Numbered from the stretch's first letter, positions 1 to 11,366 are shown. The stretch: DNA of 64,000 bases from Flaveria trinervia (GCA_025506515.1 CM046454.1:38107440-38171439), one strand, 5' to 3'. The notes: generated from the letters alone by a model not told the origin. Made by a program: numbers and translations.

Positions 1-451
1 TCAGTCAGTTGCTTGATTAGTTCATGCAGCTTGAAGAAATATTCTTGAGTTGTTGGTTCTCGTGTTTCAGAACGCGGTTTCTTCACATGATTCCCGTTGG
101 AACTTCTGTGACTTGATTCTTTCATTTTTTAGATATTTATAAACAGGAGTGTGATAAAAGAATGGAACAAGTGTGGTATTTATATACAGGTCGTGGAAAG
201 TGGACACGGGGGCGTGCTTGGCTAGGCACGACCCCATGCTTTTCAGAATTCGTCTTAAATTCGACCTGCAACGTTCCAGAGTCGTCAGTGGAGATCGTGG
301 AAAGAAATTGTCAGAGACACGGGGGCATGCTTGATGAGGCACAGCCTCCTGCTTGTGCTTATGGGAACCTAAAATTGTTAAAAAGTAAGAAAATTTTATG
401 TACAGGTGCCGCGTTTAAGTTTCAGGTCTTCGGGATGATCCTTCCCCACAT
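1..451 (-). other. Non-coding 3' internal region of ATH
   Basis: This stretch lies between the integrase stop and the missing 3' LTR. I see no convincing ORF. It carries copies of a GC-rich motif (cacgggggcgtgctt and its complement-like form gcacgaccccatgct) at about 205-245 and 317-358. The same motif recurs in the ATH LTR at 7199-7452, so it may be a family-specific regulatory or structural repeat. Confidence 0.6.
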
Positions 452-1930
452 TTAGTATTCGTCAGCATGGAGGTGTAATTCCTCCAAGGGAATTTTGGTT
501 GGTCCATCGTTATATGGTTTCAAACGATAACCATTTACTTTGAAACTTAAACCTTCGTGGTTATAAATTTCAATGGCACCTTTCAGAAACAAGTTTTTGA
601 TCATATAAGGTCCAGACCAACGTGATTTCAGTTTTCCAGGAAACAAATGTAAACGAGAGTTATACAATAAGACACGTTCTCCTACATGAAATCATTTTGT
701 GTTCTTTAATCGAGCGTCGTGGAGTTTCCTTGTCTTTTCTTTGTAAACCCTAGCGTTTTCGTATGCCTGTTCTCTCAATTCCTCTAATTCGTGAATTTGT
801 AGGAGTGGATTCTTTCCTGCAAGGTCTTGGTCCAGGTTTGTTGCTTTAAGTGCTAACAATCCTTGTGCTCTAGTTCCACAGGTAGATGACACGACTTCCC
901 ATAACTAGTTTAAACGGTGTTGTGCCGATGGGAGTCTGATAGGCTTTTCGAAAAGGCCATAATGCGTCATCTAACTTGATAGACCGGTCCTTGTGATTTT
1001 GACCTACAGTTTTCTTAAGGATTCGTTTGATGCCACGGTTAGTGACTTCAGCTTTCCCATTCGCTTGTGGATGGTAAGCAGTTATAAAGCAATGGTGAAC
1101 TCCATAACGCGCCATTGCTCGTTCGAGCTGATTGTTACAGAAATGAGTTCCTCGGTAACTAATTAGAGCTTTGGGGGCACTGAAATGAGAAAGTAGTTTT
1201 TTCAGGAATTTGACAATGTTTCTGGCATCATTAGTAGGCAGGCTTGAGCTTCAGCCCATTTTGAAATGTAATCAACTGCTACCAAGATGTAACGATTGCC
1301 AAATGACACCGGGAATGGCCCCATGAAATCAATACCCCATATATCAAATATCTTGCATACTTGAACCGGTTTCTGAGGCATCTCATCCTGTGTTGAGATA
1401 CTGGTTGCTCTTTGACATGTATCACAGGTGCGTACCATGTTGTGAGCATCTTTGAAGATCATGGGCCAGTAAAATCCAGAGTCGAATACTTTCTTAGCTA
1501 TTAAGGTTGCTCCATGGTGTCCTCCGGTGGGTCCTTCATGACAGTGCCTTAGAATTTGTTCTGCTTCTCTTCCGTATATGCATCTTTGTATGAGTTGGTC
1601 TGCACCGATTCTGAATAGATACGGGTCTTCCCAACAGTAATGTTTGATATCAGTAAAGAACTTCTTCTTTTGCTGATAAGTCATTCCTTTGAGAAGGATT
1701 CCGCTTGCTAAGTAATTTGCAAAATCAGCAAACCAAGGACGTTCATCGATTGAGAATTGAATGTGGATAAGGAATTCGTGAGGAAAGTTGTCATTTATTA
1801 TGGCTTCCTCAGTTTGTGAAGGACTTGAATCCTCAAGACGCGAGAGACGATCAGCCGCTAGTTTTTCAGCTCCTTTCTTATCATGAATTTCGATGTCAAA
1901 TTCTTGAAGTAGAAGGATCGAATGAATCAA
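452..1930 (-). pseudogene. ATH integrase (broken)
   Basis: Integrase inserts the element cDNA into the host chromosome. The N-terminal part (1930-1202) has the His-His-Cys-Cys zinc-binding region, including GGHHGATLIAKK and CDTCQRA, followed by the first catalytic Asp in GIDFMGPFP. The core continues at 1170-870 with YHPQANGKAEVTNRGIK, holding the expected catalytic Glu. The C-terminal piece (667-452) has the SRWSGPYMI motif of gypsy integrases. Where relatives have ISDxG, this copy reads ISYRGTHF near 1150-1170, so the second catalytic Asp appears replaced by Tyr. Frameshifts near 1200, 890 and 690 split the gene. An inactive relic, with a confident family call. Confidence 0.85.
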
Positions 1931-1945
1931 TCTCAGCTTTGCATC

Positions 1946-2257
1946 TTATTTGTTGAACAAATAACGAAGGGTTGCATGATCGGTGTAAACAATTGTTTTT
2001 GAAAGGATGAGATACGAGCGGAATTTGTCAAATGCGAAAACTACCGCAAGAAGTTCTTTTTTGGTGGTGGTGTAGTTTTCTTGTGCGTCGTTTAGGGTTT
2101 TGCTCGCATAATGAATTGGGTGTAATTGCTTGTCTTTCCTTTGTCCTAATACGACTCCTACTGTGAAATCGCTCGCGTCGCACATGAGTTCAAATTGTAG
2201 CGTCCAATCTGGGGAAACCATGATTAAATGCACTAATGCATTCATCAGAAAGTACAA
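1946..2257 (-). pseudogene. ATH RNase H domain
   Basis: RNase H removes the RNA strand of the RNA-DNA hybrid during reverse transcription. The translated piece shows ELMCDASDFTVGVVLGQ with the first catalytic Asp, then KELLAVVFAFDKFRSYL with the Glu, and YTDHATLRYLF with a further Asp; this is the usual order for gypsy RNase H. It overlaps the C-terminal end of the reverse-transcriptase frame by about 68 bases in another frame. This implies a frameshift between two domains that should be continuous. Confidence 0.85.
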
Positions 2258-2992
2258 ATGGAGCGTCTTTCTCGAGAAGTTGAGTCATTGGTCTAGCGAT
2301 TTTTGTGAAATCTTTGATGAAACGACGGTAAAATCCTGTATGACCTAGGAAACTTCTGATATCTTTCATGGTTGTGGGATGTGGAAGTTTAGAAATAATG
2401 TTGACTTTGGCTTGATCGAATTTAAGCCCTGCTCGAGAGATTTTGTGTCCTAACACTATTCCTTCTGTAACCATGAAGTGGCACTTTTCCCAGTTTAGAA
2501 CAAGGTTAGAATCTTCACATCTAACCAGCATCTTTTCCAAATTTTCAAGACATTCCTCAAATGAGTTTCCAAAGATGGAGAAATCATCCATGAAAACTTC
2601 CATTGAGTTTTCAATCATGTCATGAAAAATTGCTACCATGCATCTTTGAAATGTAGCAGGAGCATTACACAATCCAAAGGGCATTCGCCGATAAGCAAAT
2701 GTGCCATATGGACAGGTGAATGTCGTCTTCTCTTGATCTTCGGGAGAAATAGGGATTTGAAAATAACTTGAGAAACCATCCAGGAACAATACAAATTTTC
2801 TAGATAATCGCTCAAGCATTTGGTCAATGAAAGGAAGAGGAAGTGATCTTTCCTTGTGGGATCATTGAGTTTGCGATAGTCTATGCAAACTCTCCATCTG
2901 GTAACCATACAAGTGGGAATAAGCTCATTCTTCTCGTTAGTTACAACAGTCATTCCTTCTTTCTTTGGAACAACTTGGACGGACGGACCCAA
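2190..2992 (-). pseudogene. ATH reverse transcriptase (frameshifted)
   Basis: Copies element RNA into DNA inside the virus-like particle. Two overlapping frames are needed. 2992-2633 carries the start of the domain (VQVVPKKEGMTVV, RVCIDYRKLND). 2819-2190 carries the rest, including MPFGLCNAPATFQRC, the catalytic FMDD at about residue 75 of that frame, GHKISRAGL and SFLGHTGFYRRFIKDF. The wording NEKNELIPT and the FMDD box are typical of Athila. The frameshift lies inside the 2819-2633 overlap. The polymerase motif itself is intact. Confidence 0.9.
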
Positions 2993-3606
2993 GGTGAATC
3001 AAAAATAGGGTAAATCAAACCGGCATCTAGCAGTTTGATTACTTCTTTCTTCACCAACTCTTGCATGCTCGGGTTTAAACGTCTTTGAGGTTGAATGACG
3101 GATTTGAAGTTCTACTTCATCAATATTTTATGAGTGAAAAAGGATGGATTTATTCCCTTGATGTCCATGATATTCCATGCAATTGCTCGTCTGTGTGCCT
3201 TAAGCACATTGAGCAACTTGTTCTTCTCATTAATGATAAGGCAGATGAGATTATGACAGGAAGTTGAGTTGTGTTTTCAAGAAAAGCGTATTTGAGATGA
3301 GATGGAAGTTCTTTGAGCTCTAAAACTGGAGGGTCTTCTATAGAAGGTTTGGATTTTAGTTCTAGGTCTTGCTCAATGATCTCAAATGCTTCTTGATAAA
3401 ATGATGTTCATTAACTCCAAGTTCTTGAATGATTTGGTTCTCACAAATGGGTTCGGTGATTTGGACTTCTATTAGTTGAGTGTTGCAAGCTTCATTTTGA
3501 AGAGTTTTCTCCAAATGACAACTTATGATCAAATCGCAAGCATCAACATAATACAGTGAGTCATCATGATGTTGAGGGTGTTTCATGGATTGGCCTATAT
3601 CAAAAG
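2993..3606 (-). pseudogene. ATH protease to RT linker, decayed
   Basis: This region joins protease and reverse transcriptase in Athila polyproteins. The only open piece is 3586-3362, with DACDLIISCHLEKTLQNEA, which resembles the acidic linker of Athila pol. The rest is interrupted by stops. I assign it by position and by its composition, not by a catalytic motif. Confidence 0.55.
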
Positions 3607-3981
3607 TTACTTCCTCCCGTCTACTCTAAGCGTGAGTTTGCCTGTACAAATATCAATGAGGGCTCGAGCAGTCGCTAAGAAAGGTCGACCTAGGATAAGT
3701 GGAACCTTTTTGTCTTCATCCATGTTAAGGATCACAAAATCAACAGGAAATATGAATTTGTCAATTTTAACTAAGAGATTTGCAATGATGCCCCTCGGAT
3801 ATTTGACAAAACGGTCAGCTAACTGGATGCTCATACGGGTAGGACTAGGTTCACCTAGGTTTAATTTTTCGAAAACCGCATAAGGCATAAGGTTAATGCT
3901 TGCACCTAAATCAGCTAACGTGTTACTGACAGAAAGATTTCCTATTAGGCAAGTTATGGTGAAACTTCCTCGATTAGTCAT
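3607..3981 (-). pseudogene. ATH aspartic protease
   Basis: Processes the Gag-Pol polyprotein. The active-site stretch is LADLGASINLMPYAVFEKL, with Asp in the DLGAS form usual for Athila rather than the DTGA or DSGA form. A downstream FPVDFVILNMDEDKKVPLILGRPFL segment holds the conserved ILGRPFL flap-side motif and is compatible with a whole domain of about 110 residues. It ends at a stop at 3607. Just upstream (3985 and beyond) a different frame carries the gag C-terminus, so one more frameshift separates them. Confidence 0.85.
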
Positions 3982-3984
3982 CTT

Positions 3985-4764
3985 TTAAGGTAGTTTGTTT
4001 TGAAGAACTACATAGCATTCCTTATTCAAAACTATGTGTGATAACTCTTCCAGTTTCTTTTTGTTTGACAAGACACATTTTAGAAACTTAGCGTAGTTTG
4101 CCATTTGTGCTAAGGCCTCCACCAAAGGCAGGTTGATGTGGAGTTGCTTGAACAACCCAAGGAATTTGCCATATTGTGCCTCCATTCTTTGTTGTCTCAA
4201 ACAACCTGGATATGGAGGTGGTGGAACATAAGGTGGTGGTGGAACGTATTTCTTGGTTGGTTCTTCAATAACAACAGGTTGCTTTTGCTTATCACTCACA
4301 TTACTTGGAGTTTCAGTTTCTACCTCTTCAAGGATGGGTTGTAATGCGGGGGAATCACCTTGAGTGGTTTTGCCACTCCTAGTGGTGATGGCTTTGACTT
4401 GAGCATTAGGGTTTGTTACAGTGTTGCTAGGCAAGCTCCTTGAGGTCTTTCAGATAGTTGTTGTGCTATTTTACCTACTTGGTGCTCTATGGTTTGCAAT
4501 GATGCTTTGTTGCTTTTGATGCCAGCTTCGTTTCTTTGGAACCTTTCCTCATTTCTTCGATCAGATTTCCAGATGTACTCATCTGTGGCTTGTGTGGTTA
4601 ACAACAACTGCTACAATAAGTCTTCCATGATGATGCTCCATGGTCTTAGTTACCACTGCTTGGACCTTGGTATGGTGGTTTCTGTTGTTGTAAGGTGGCC
4701 TCCGGTTGAATCCAAATGATTGTTGGTTATTACCAGCATCTTGTAATTCGAGTTGCTTCTCCAA
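3985..4764 (-). pseudogene. ATH gag C-terminal region (broken)
   Basis: Three short frames (4764-4579, 4607-4416, 4434-3985) together give a Gln/Asn-rich segment, then a QTIEHQVGKIAQQLSERPQG motif, then a Pro-rich run (KYVPPPPYVPPPPYPGCLR). This is the normal content of the Athila gag C-terminus between nucleocapsid and protease. At least two frameshifts cut it. No catalytic residues are expected here. Confidence 0.7.
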
Positions 4765-5803
4765 TTTGAGTTGTTGTTGTATGAGTTGTTTGGGCCTCTA
4801 CGTAGTCAACATCTTCAACCATCATAATGCCTTGTGGGCATTCTTTGGTCTTTTGTGAATTTCCACATGTGTTGCATCGTGTTGGAGTTCTCCTTAGCTC
4901 GCTTTGCAATTGTTCGAATTTTTTGGTTAGAGCTTCTAATTGGGCTGCAATTAGGGTTTTAGAGTCTACTTGATGAATACCTTTAGAACTAGGTTTGGTT
5001 CTTAAGGGATTGTAAGCAAAGCTCTTCTTAGCTGCTCTTTCTAAGGCTTGGTATGCTTCTCTTGGCGTGACACTTCCGAAATCTCCTCCCGCACTTTGGT
5101 CTACCGCTTGCTTGTGGGCTCTGCTGATTGCATCGTAAAAGTTTTGACACTGTAGCCACAGATCAAGTCCGTGATGTGGGCATCTTCGAAGGAGACTTTT
5201 ATATCTCTCCCATGCTGCGTGTAATGATTCATCGTCGTCCTGGCAAAAACTTGTGATGCTGCTTCTTAGTTTGGTAGTGCGATCAGGTGGAAAGTATTTC
5301 AAAACGAATTGTTCAACCATTTTCGCCCATGTGATGATGGAACTAGGCGGAAGTGAATCAAGCCAATCGATGGCTCGGCCTCGAAGTGAAAATGGAGAAA
5401 GTCTTAGTCGAATGGCGTCGTCTGAACAATTATTGATTTTGAAGGTAGCACAGATACGAAGGAATCGTGATATGTGAGCATTAGGATCTTCGTCTTGTAA
5501 CCCATGGAACTGAACAGAGTTTTCTACGAGTTGGATAATACTAGACTTAATCTCAAAATTGTTGGCCGCTATTGCTGGTTGGACAACACTAGACTCATAA
5601 CCATCTATTGATGACGTGGCATAGTGTGTCATCTTCATTTCCTTGTCTTGGTTAGCCATGTCTTCTTCGGATGGTGTATCTTCCAAAATGTCTTCTTCAA
5701 TGACTGGTGTTGTTTGTTGTGATCTTTTACGCAATCTTTGACAGAAAAGTCGTTCGGGTTCTGAAAGAGGCGGAACAAGTTTAGAACTAGACGAGTCGGA
5801 CAT
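4730..5803 (-). pseudogene. ATH Gag polyprotein, N-terminal and capsid part
   Basis: Gag forms the particle that packages element RNA. The 357-codon frame contains the plant retrotransposon gag domain at roughly residues 80-200 (AIDWLDSLPPSSI, WAKMVEQFVLKYFPP, ESLHAAWERYKSLLRRCP). A nucleocapsid-like CNTCGNSQKTKEC near residue 310 has Gln where the zinc-binding His is expected. The proposed start at 5803 (MSDSSSSK) precedes a region of no homology, as is usual. After the knuckle the frame drifts into Thr-rich sequence, while the true continuation is in another frame near 4764, so a frameshift lies close to 4800. Confidence 0.8.
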
Positions 5804-5993
5804 ACACTAACTTAAAGAAGCATAAACTAACTAAGGCTTAAAATGAATCAGGAAAAAGTAAGTAACCTAACTAGGGCAAACTACCTAAAAATAAAAATGA
5901 AGTTTAAACAAAAATATATTAACAAGTTATATACAAGATAGTCAAAAAATTAGTTTGTCTTTCAACTGTCGTGTGTCCCCGGCAACGGCGTCA
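5804..5993 (-). promoter_or_regulatory. ATH leader and tRNA-Asp primer-binding site
   Basis: On the minus strand the primer-binding site reads tgacgccgttgccgggga (5993-5976). It is complementary to the 3' end of plant tRNA-Asp with one mismatch (the family form begins tggcgcc). It lies five bases inside the LTR end at 5999. Use of tRNA-Asp is characteristic of Athila. The remaining 5975-5804 is an AT-rich leader before the gag start, with no ORF. Confidence 0.85.
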
Positions 5994-5998
5994 AAACT

Positions 5999-7632
5999 TG
6001 ATGGGTGCGGATAGTATATATATTTTGATAAAGATTTATTGCACAGATTCAGTTTTAATTGGTTATTACTAGTACTAAATCACACACAGAAAAGGCAGTG
6101 TACCTGTCGTGTGGTAATATAGTGTTGGTAAGAACTGAGTATCATTCGTGGACACACCTAGCCTACTCAACAAATTTGATGTTTGACTATCATATTTGGT
6201 TTTTGTTAAAGAAAATGATAATTTGCATTGGAAAGATTTTTAGGATTTAAAAATAAATAATAATAGAAAGGAAGTAAACTAAGATTTGAAGCGTTTGGAT
6301 TTAAAACCAGGGAATAAAAGTTATCAACCTAATTAGATTCCACTTATGTAACCGTGATGAATTGGTGGTGTGATTTAAATATATGGATTAATGTAATCAT
6401 GTAATGTTTATAAAGATGAGCTGGCACGATTTCTCGTCTATCCTGTTACCGTAGTGACTTGATCTTGTCAGGCTGAGTTTTACTGCGCAGATCAAAGCCC
6501 TAGTAATGTAGGTAAATATTTTGTGACCTATTTCACATACGATTTCTGAAAACATAACTTAATGTCAAAAAGAGAGTTGATCAGGTTCCTTCCTGACATA
6601 ACATTAATATTAGAAAACCGTAACAATTACTGAAGTTTCCAAACTAATAAAAGGGAACCCGCAAATGATCAGAAAGTTAAAGTGATATGATTTCTAATAA
6701 CCCTTTTTAGTTCATTAGCCATGGATTTATTATGAATACCGATTTCGCAAATGAAAGTTAATCATACAGTTTTTCAACTTTGTATGACGATCACAATCAT
6801 AACCATAAATTATAACTTCCTATTCAAATGTAGATGCTACCCATCAATAGTTTTCCCAAAACCACCATAGCATTAACATAATATTTATCACACCAATTAG
6901 TTCATCACAAATTATATAAGTTTCATCCGATTAGGATGTTAAAAAGAGTTTAGCTCATAATGAGCTTAAACATAACAACATATAACAAAGAAGATAGATA
7001 TGTAATCATGGGTGAAATGGAATAATCAAACTGATAATCCACAATAGATGGCGTTTAGATGATCCCTAGCTTCTTCTAAGTGTTGTATGCACCTCCCAAG
7101 CCTCCAAATGACCTTGAAGTCTTGATTCCCAAGAGAGTTCTGCAGAGTAACTCTCCCACCAAAGCTTACCAAAAATGGTGAACTTAGGCTTTTATTTAAA
7201 GGCTTCCCGGAGTGTTTAAGCACAACCCCGTGCTAGTACAATGCTTAAGAAAGTTGGTCGGCTCGTACATGCAGGTTGTGTCGGGCACGGCCCCGTGTCG
7301 GAGGTGGGGCACGACCCCGTGTCTACTTTTAGGGAACAGTACTTTTGTCCTTGTCAGATGTCCAAACACGGGGGTGTGTTAATTTAGCATGGGGGTGTGT
7401 TTGTGGAAAAGCATGAGGGCATGCTTAAAGAGGCACGACCCCATGCTTGGACTGCAAAGCTCGGATTACCTTAATTTCTTGCTAATATGCTTCTTTTGTC
7501 AATCTTGCCCTTTTAAGCACCTGAAAACACAATTTAAGACTTTTAAGTACATTTTCATCATTTTAAGGAAGATATTAAGGAATAACTGATGTGCTTTTAA
7601 TAGGATTTTTATGTATAATTTAGAGCATATCA
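5999..7632 (-). repeat. ATH 5' LTR (1634 bp)
   Basis: The repeat runs from TGATGGGTGCGG at 5999 to GAGCATATCA at 7632, giving the TG...CA ends of an LTR with a four-base inverted terminus TGAT/ATCA. The inner end lies five bases from the primer site. Transcription would run leftward. U3 is at the right and contains the GC-rich motif cluster. There is no coding ORF. The partner LTR is outside the window, so the boundary is inferred from termini and primer site. Confidence 0.8.
7199..7452. repeat. Cluster of GC-rich palindromic motifs in the ATH LTR
   Basis: Within an AT-rich LTR this segment has at least six copies of a motif like gcacgaccccgtgct or acacgggggtgtgtt, in both orientations (about 7202, 7283, 7304, 7366, 7387, 7413 and 7433). 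Each copy is a partial palindrome around cccc/gggg. Two more pairs occur in the ATH 3' region at 205-358. Function unknown. Confidence 0.7.
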
Positions 7633-8004
7633 GTTGTTCTTCCAGCGAAACTATTGATAGTCTAGCAAAACTGAATGAAAGTTCATGAATTCTCAGCGAA
7701 ACTGTAAGGTTATGCTGTCCGAGTGAACTTAACAGTTTCACTGGCTATTTTTCAGTTTCGCTATGCTGAAACTATTGTTTCTGCTTGTCAAATCTACCTC
7801 ACTATTTGGGCGAAACTGGTGTGATCTTGCTGGCGAAACTATACTTTTGCCTGTCGAAATTAAAACTCATCTTGCGAAACTATAGTTTAGGCCAGCGAAT
7901 TTAATTTAATTTTTGTTTTTTTTATTCTTTTATTATTTATTATTATTATTTTTATTATTACTATATATATTTTTTAATTTATTTCATTTGTATTTCAGGT
8001 TTAA
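7633..8004 (+). promoter_or_regulatory. SIR-0 spacer upstream of its A-ORF: gcgaaact motif array, (TTA)n, TATA-rich
   Basis: The first 250 bases carry about ten copies of gcgaaact or its complement agtttcgc (for example near 7652, 7694, 7752, 7809, 7833 and 7874). An AT run with a (tta)n microsatellite (about 7920-7965) and tatatatatt follow. A pyrimidine-rich stretch ending in ag (tttcatttgtatttcag, ending near 7999) lies just before the ATG. The same gcgaaact array occurs in the LTR at 10717-10850. ATH is inserted at its left side, so the pol gene that should precede it is off the window. Confidence 0.65.
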
Positions 8005-10609
8005 ATGGCTAATCTAAAGTTTAATGAGAGAAAAACATCACAGGTATTCTGGATGATACACATCCTAAAGCAACAGGGTTTAGAGACTGTATTTGGTGGC
8101 AACAAAGATCCCCTATAGCTTACGGTATCTCTCATTCTACTACCATATATGATCTACACATCAGAGACTTTTGGAGATCTACTGAGTATGATACGAGAGG
8201 GAACACCCAAAGGATCACTGCAAAACTCCTAGCGAATGAGGTGACTATTACTGCTGAGACAGTTTCAAGGATTCTAAGGCTAGAGGAGGATTGTGGAGAA
8301 GAGGTTACTATGTCAGATACTAAGGTGTTCGCTGCGTTCAGGAGTATGGGATATGAGGGGCCAGCTTTTGGTTCCTGAAAAGAGATCAAGAAGTCCTTTT
8401 TCTCAAAGGAACGAAGATTTATTACCCATGTTTTTATTATGTGTTTAGATCACTGTAAGGTGTATCAGATTGGCTGAACATAGACTGGGCAAAAGCTATG
8501 GTGTTATGCTGCAGAGGGAAAAAGGAAAACATTGCAAGATTAATATTTGCTTGTATGGCTATGAATGTGATGGCCCTAAAGAAGGATAAGTGGCTTTTGC
8601 ATCCTATATTTCTTTAGATGATCTTTGATGACCTAATTCCAAATGTGCCAAGACACGGGAAGTGAAAAGGTCGGTGCAGATAAACCCACGTATATTTTGC
8701 AGACTGTTGTGCTATCCGACATGACTTTAGTGGGAAGATCACCCATCTCTGGGAAAACATGTACCCACTCAAGAGATAGAACTATATTAGACGGAGGACG
8801 AGTCGAGAATAAGCGAGCTGAAGAAACTAGAGCACAATAGAATGATGCTGCTAAGAAGTGAAAGAGATATGCCAAAGAGAAGTATTATGATTTTGAAGAA
8901 GAATTGAATGAAAGGGCTGAAAAGATGTGTGTCGAAAAGGAGAGGAGATCAAAGAAGAAGCTAATATTGGAGAATCATAAAGGAGACTAAACAGAGACAT
9001 CAAGCATTCTCTAAAACACCAGGCAGGGAAGATAGAGGAAGCTTAGATGAGGATATGATTCGTAACCTTAACAGCTCACTGGCAAATGAATTGAGCATGA
9101 TAAAGACCAAACTCACTAATCAAGTGATGTGGGAAAGGCAAAAAGATGAGTTGATAGAGGGAATGAAGAAGATGCTGGTAGACCAAAACTTACTGCTGAA
9201 GAAGTTATTTGAAGAAGTTGGTCAATTGAAAGCTGCTGCTGGCCTGCCCAATCAACTAACTCAATATGAGTTAGATAATTTAACTACTACTTCTAAATAC
9301 CCGTTCTTGAACATGGGTACTTCCTCCAGGGTAGGAGAGGGCACATCTGGTGCAGCAACTGCCGGTGCTGAAGGTTCTAAAATAGGACATGAAGATGAAG
9401 GTAGGGAGAATGAGGAGGATATTCAGGAGGCTGGGCTTATAAACATGGGACTTGATGTTGAAAAAGACCTAGTTGGAGAAGAGGTAGTGAGGGAGAAGTC
9501 GGTTGACAAAGATGCTCAGAAAGGAAATGGGCTAGTTGATGAAGAAGATCGATGAACAACTAGTGGACTATGATTCTGAGCCAGAATTCTATGAAGTGGA
9601 TGAGAGACCATTGATATGTGTGGCCAAAAAGGGAGAGATAGATGAAGATGTTTTGGAGATGGATAAAGCTGAATGGTTTGTTAAAGAGAAGGAGGCAGAA
9701 GAATTAACTCCCCTTTTCCAACACATGGAAGAGTTGAGTACGAAGAAGGCTGATAAAAGGATTATAAGTTGGTGTTATAACCCCGGCCTCAAGATGTTCA
9801 AGATAAAGAGGAGAGGGGGTGGAATTAGCTACATGCATAAGAGGAAGGCATTCAAGACCTTGCCTAAATGGGAGCTGAGGAGGTTAGCGGCTTTGGCATT
9901 ACTAAATGCAAATCTTAGTGAACGAGCCTCACTTTTGGGGAAAGAGATTAAGAATGGCGTAAATGACAACTTTGAGTCATTTGGATACATGTAGGCTGAG
10001 AGGAAATTTTCAAAGAAAGATAAAGATTGGGAAACTGGGAAATGAAGATTGTACTAAGGGTAAAACCTCCAAAGACTGAATAGAAGAGGTTAGCAGATCC
10101 CCTTCCCCAAAATTTATAGAATTTTGAGAAATGGTTCTATGATAACAACATGAGGGAGGCTGTGATAAGAATTAAGAATGGCAAAGAATTCAAGGTATTT
10201 GATCCTATGGAGCTCTCCAGTTTCTATGATGAAGATTTGCTGGTTTTATGTGAGAATCATATCAAGGCTGGGGTGGGAGAAGAGACAAGGAAAGAGACTA
10301 GTCTATTTATGACTATGGCAAACAAGATTAGAGGAGTGAGAGCTGAAGTGAAAAGGCCTGCAGAGCAAGTAAGGGCTGAAGATGATCCAAACATGGATAT
10401 ACAAGATCTGACAAGACAGTTTGCGCAAGCTAGTTCTCATATGGAAGGGGCTCGTGAAGTAGAAGAGACCATGGAGAATCATTTGCTGAAGCCCCTGAGG
10501 AAGATGTTGCAGGAGGTGTTGAAGACAAATCAAAGGAAACGGAGAACACTAGAACTGACAAGATACTTCAAGACAAGTGAAGATAGTGAGTTCCAATCTA
10601 GGGGGTTAT
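8005..10609 (+). pseudogene. SIR-0 A-ORF (extra ORF of a Sirevirus-like copia element), broken
   Basis: The start at 8005 (MANLKFNERK) is in the same place relative to the spacer array as in the other copies. A -1 shift near 8046 and several stops break it. The N-terminal part keeps the motifs shared by all four A-ORFs here: HIRDFWRST, then a TVSRILRLEED-like helix, MGYEGPAFG, RRFITHVFIMCL, and WLLHPIFL at about 8594-8617. The middle (9055-9555) has a coiled-coil-like segment (DQNLLLKKLFEEVGQLKAA) and a Gly/Glu-rich region. 9536-9994 is basic (KIKRRGGGISYMHKRKAFK), and 10150-10609 ends with IRIKNGKEFKVFDP and Glu/Arg-rich sequence. No signal peptide or transmembrane helix is visible. Function unknown. 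Confidence 0.65.
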
Positions 10610-11366
10610 TGAAGATCATGTATAGGTTGACTCACCTTAGTTTAGAATGTTTACTTTTGCTTGTAATAGGTCGTTTGTTAGTTTCCTTTTGTATGTAATT
10701 AGATTTATGTAGTCTTGCAGTCCAGCGAAATTGTGAGAGAAACTATAGTTTCGCTCATAGTCAGCTGATTAGTTCGCTTGGTGAAACTACTGTTTCTGCC
10801 GGCGAAACTACAGTTACGGCAGAACAGTTTCGCTTACAGGGAAACTGTCTGTGAAACTAAGACTGCTATATATAGTTTTTGATCATACTCTTTGTAGGCA
10901 AGCTTGCAAAACCCTAATCATTGATCCTTGTTGCAAGGTACCATTTCTAAGCAGTTATTACATAGAAATAACATTGTGCTTTGATGTTATTCAATGTTAT
11001 GATCTTCATTATCTTATATTAAATGAGTTGTTATTGTGTTCAAATCTTCATTGTTCATCTTGTTTAGTTTGTGTGTTTGATATTGAAGGATTCTTCATAT
11101 CATTTGCATTGTAATATGATCAAATGGACCAACACTAAATATAGAAGATAAACCATCAGAATATTTTGTATTCCCTAGGTGCATTATTATTGTTCTTGCA
11201 AAACCCTAGCATTTATTGTAATCAATCACCTTCATCAATATATACTAATCATTTACGAGTATATTCTTGCATTAACTGTTTATTGATTGATTGTTTCTGC
11301 CATTCAATCTCTGACTTGATTACCATATTCGATCCTAAGTGACATTCTCATTCTTACCAGCGGTCA
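10610..11366 (+). repeat. LTR between SIR-0 A-ORF and SIR-1 primer site
   Basis: The proposed ends are TGAAGATCATG at 10610 and CAGCGGTCA at 11366, two bases before the primer site. A purine tract (ctaggggg, about 10598-10605) precedes it, as a polypurine tract should. Inside are the gcgaaact motif array (10717-10850), a TATA box (tatatata at about 10867) and AT-rich R/U5-like sequence. It serves as 3' LTR for the A-ORF to its left and 5' LTR for the gag-pol to its right. I found no second copy downstream. The left end is less certain than the right. Confidence 0.6.

Larger units (their letters stand above)
1..7632 (-). mobile_element. ATH: Athila-type Ty3/gypsy LTR retrotransposon, 3' end cut by window edge
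   Basis: Read on the minus strand the order is LTR (5999-7632), primer site (5976-5993), gag (about 5803-3985), protease (3981-3607), reverse transcriptase (2992-2190), RNase H (2257-1946), integrase (1930-452) and a non-coding 3' region (451-1). The PR-RT-RH-IN order is that of Ty3/gypsy. The DLGAS protease motif, the FMDD polymerase motif and a primer site complementary to tRNA-Asp are typical of the Athila lineage. Every gene is broken by stops or frameshifts. The 3' LTR is not in the window, so the target duplication cannot be tested; the five bases outside the 5' LTR are GTTGT at 7633-7637. Confidence 0.9.

Noticed and set aside
1..451. Left edge as the ATH 3' LTR
   Set aside because: The GAGCATATCA terminus and other LTR blocks are not present; only the short GC-rich words are shared.
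10851..11114. An 87-codon plus-strand ORF
   Set aside because: It lies within the SIR-1 LTR, is rich in Cys/Leu/Ile, has no homology and no comparable frame elsewhere.
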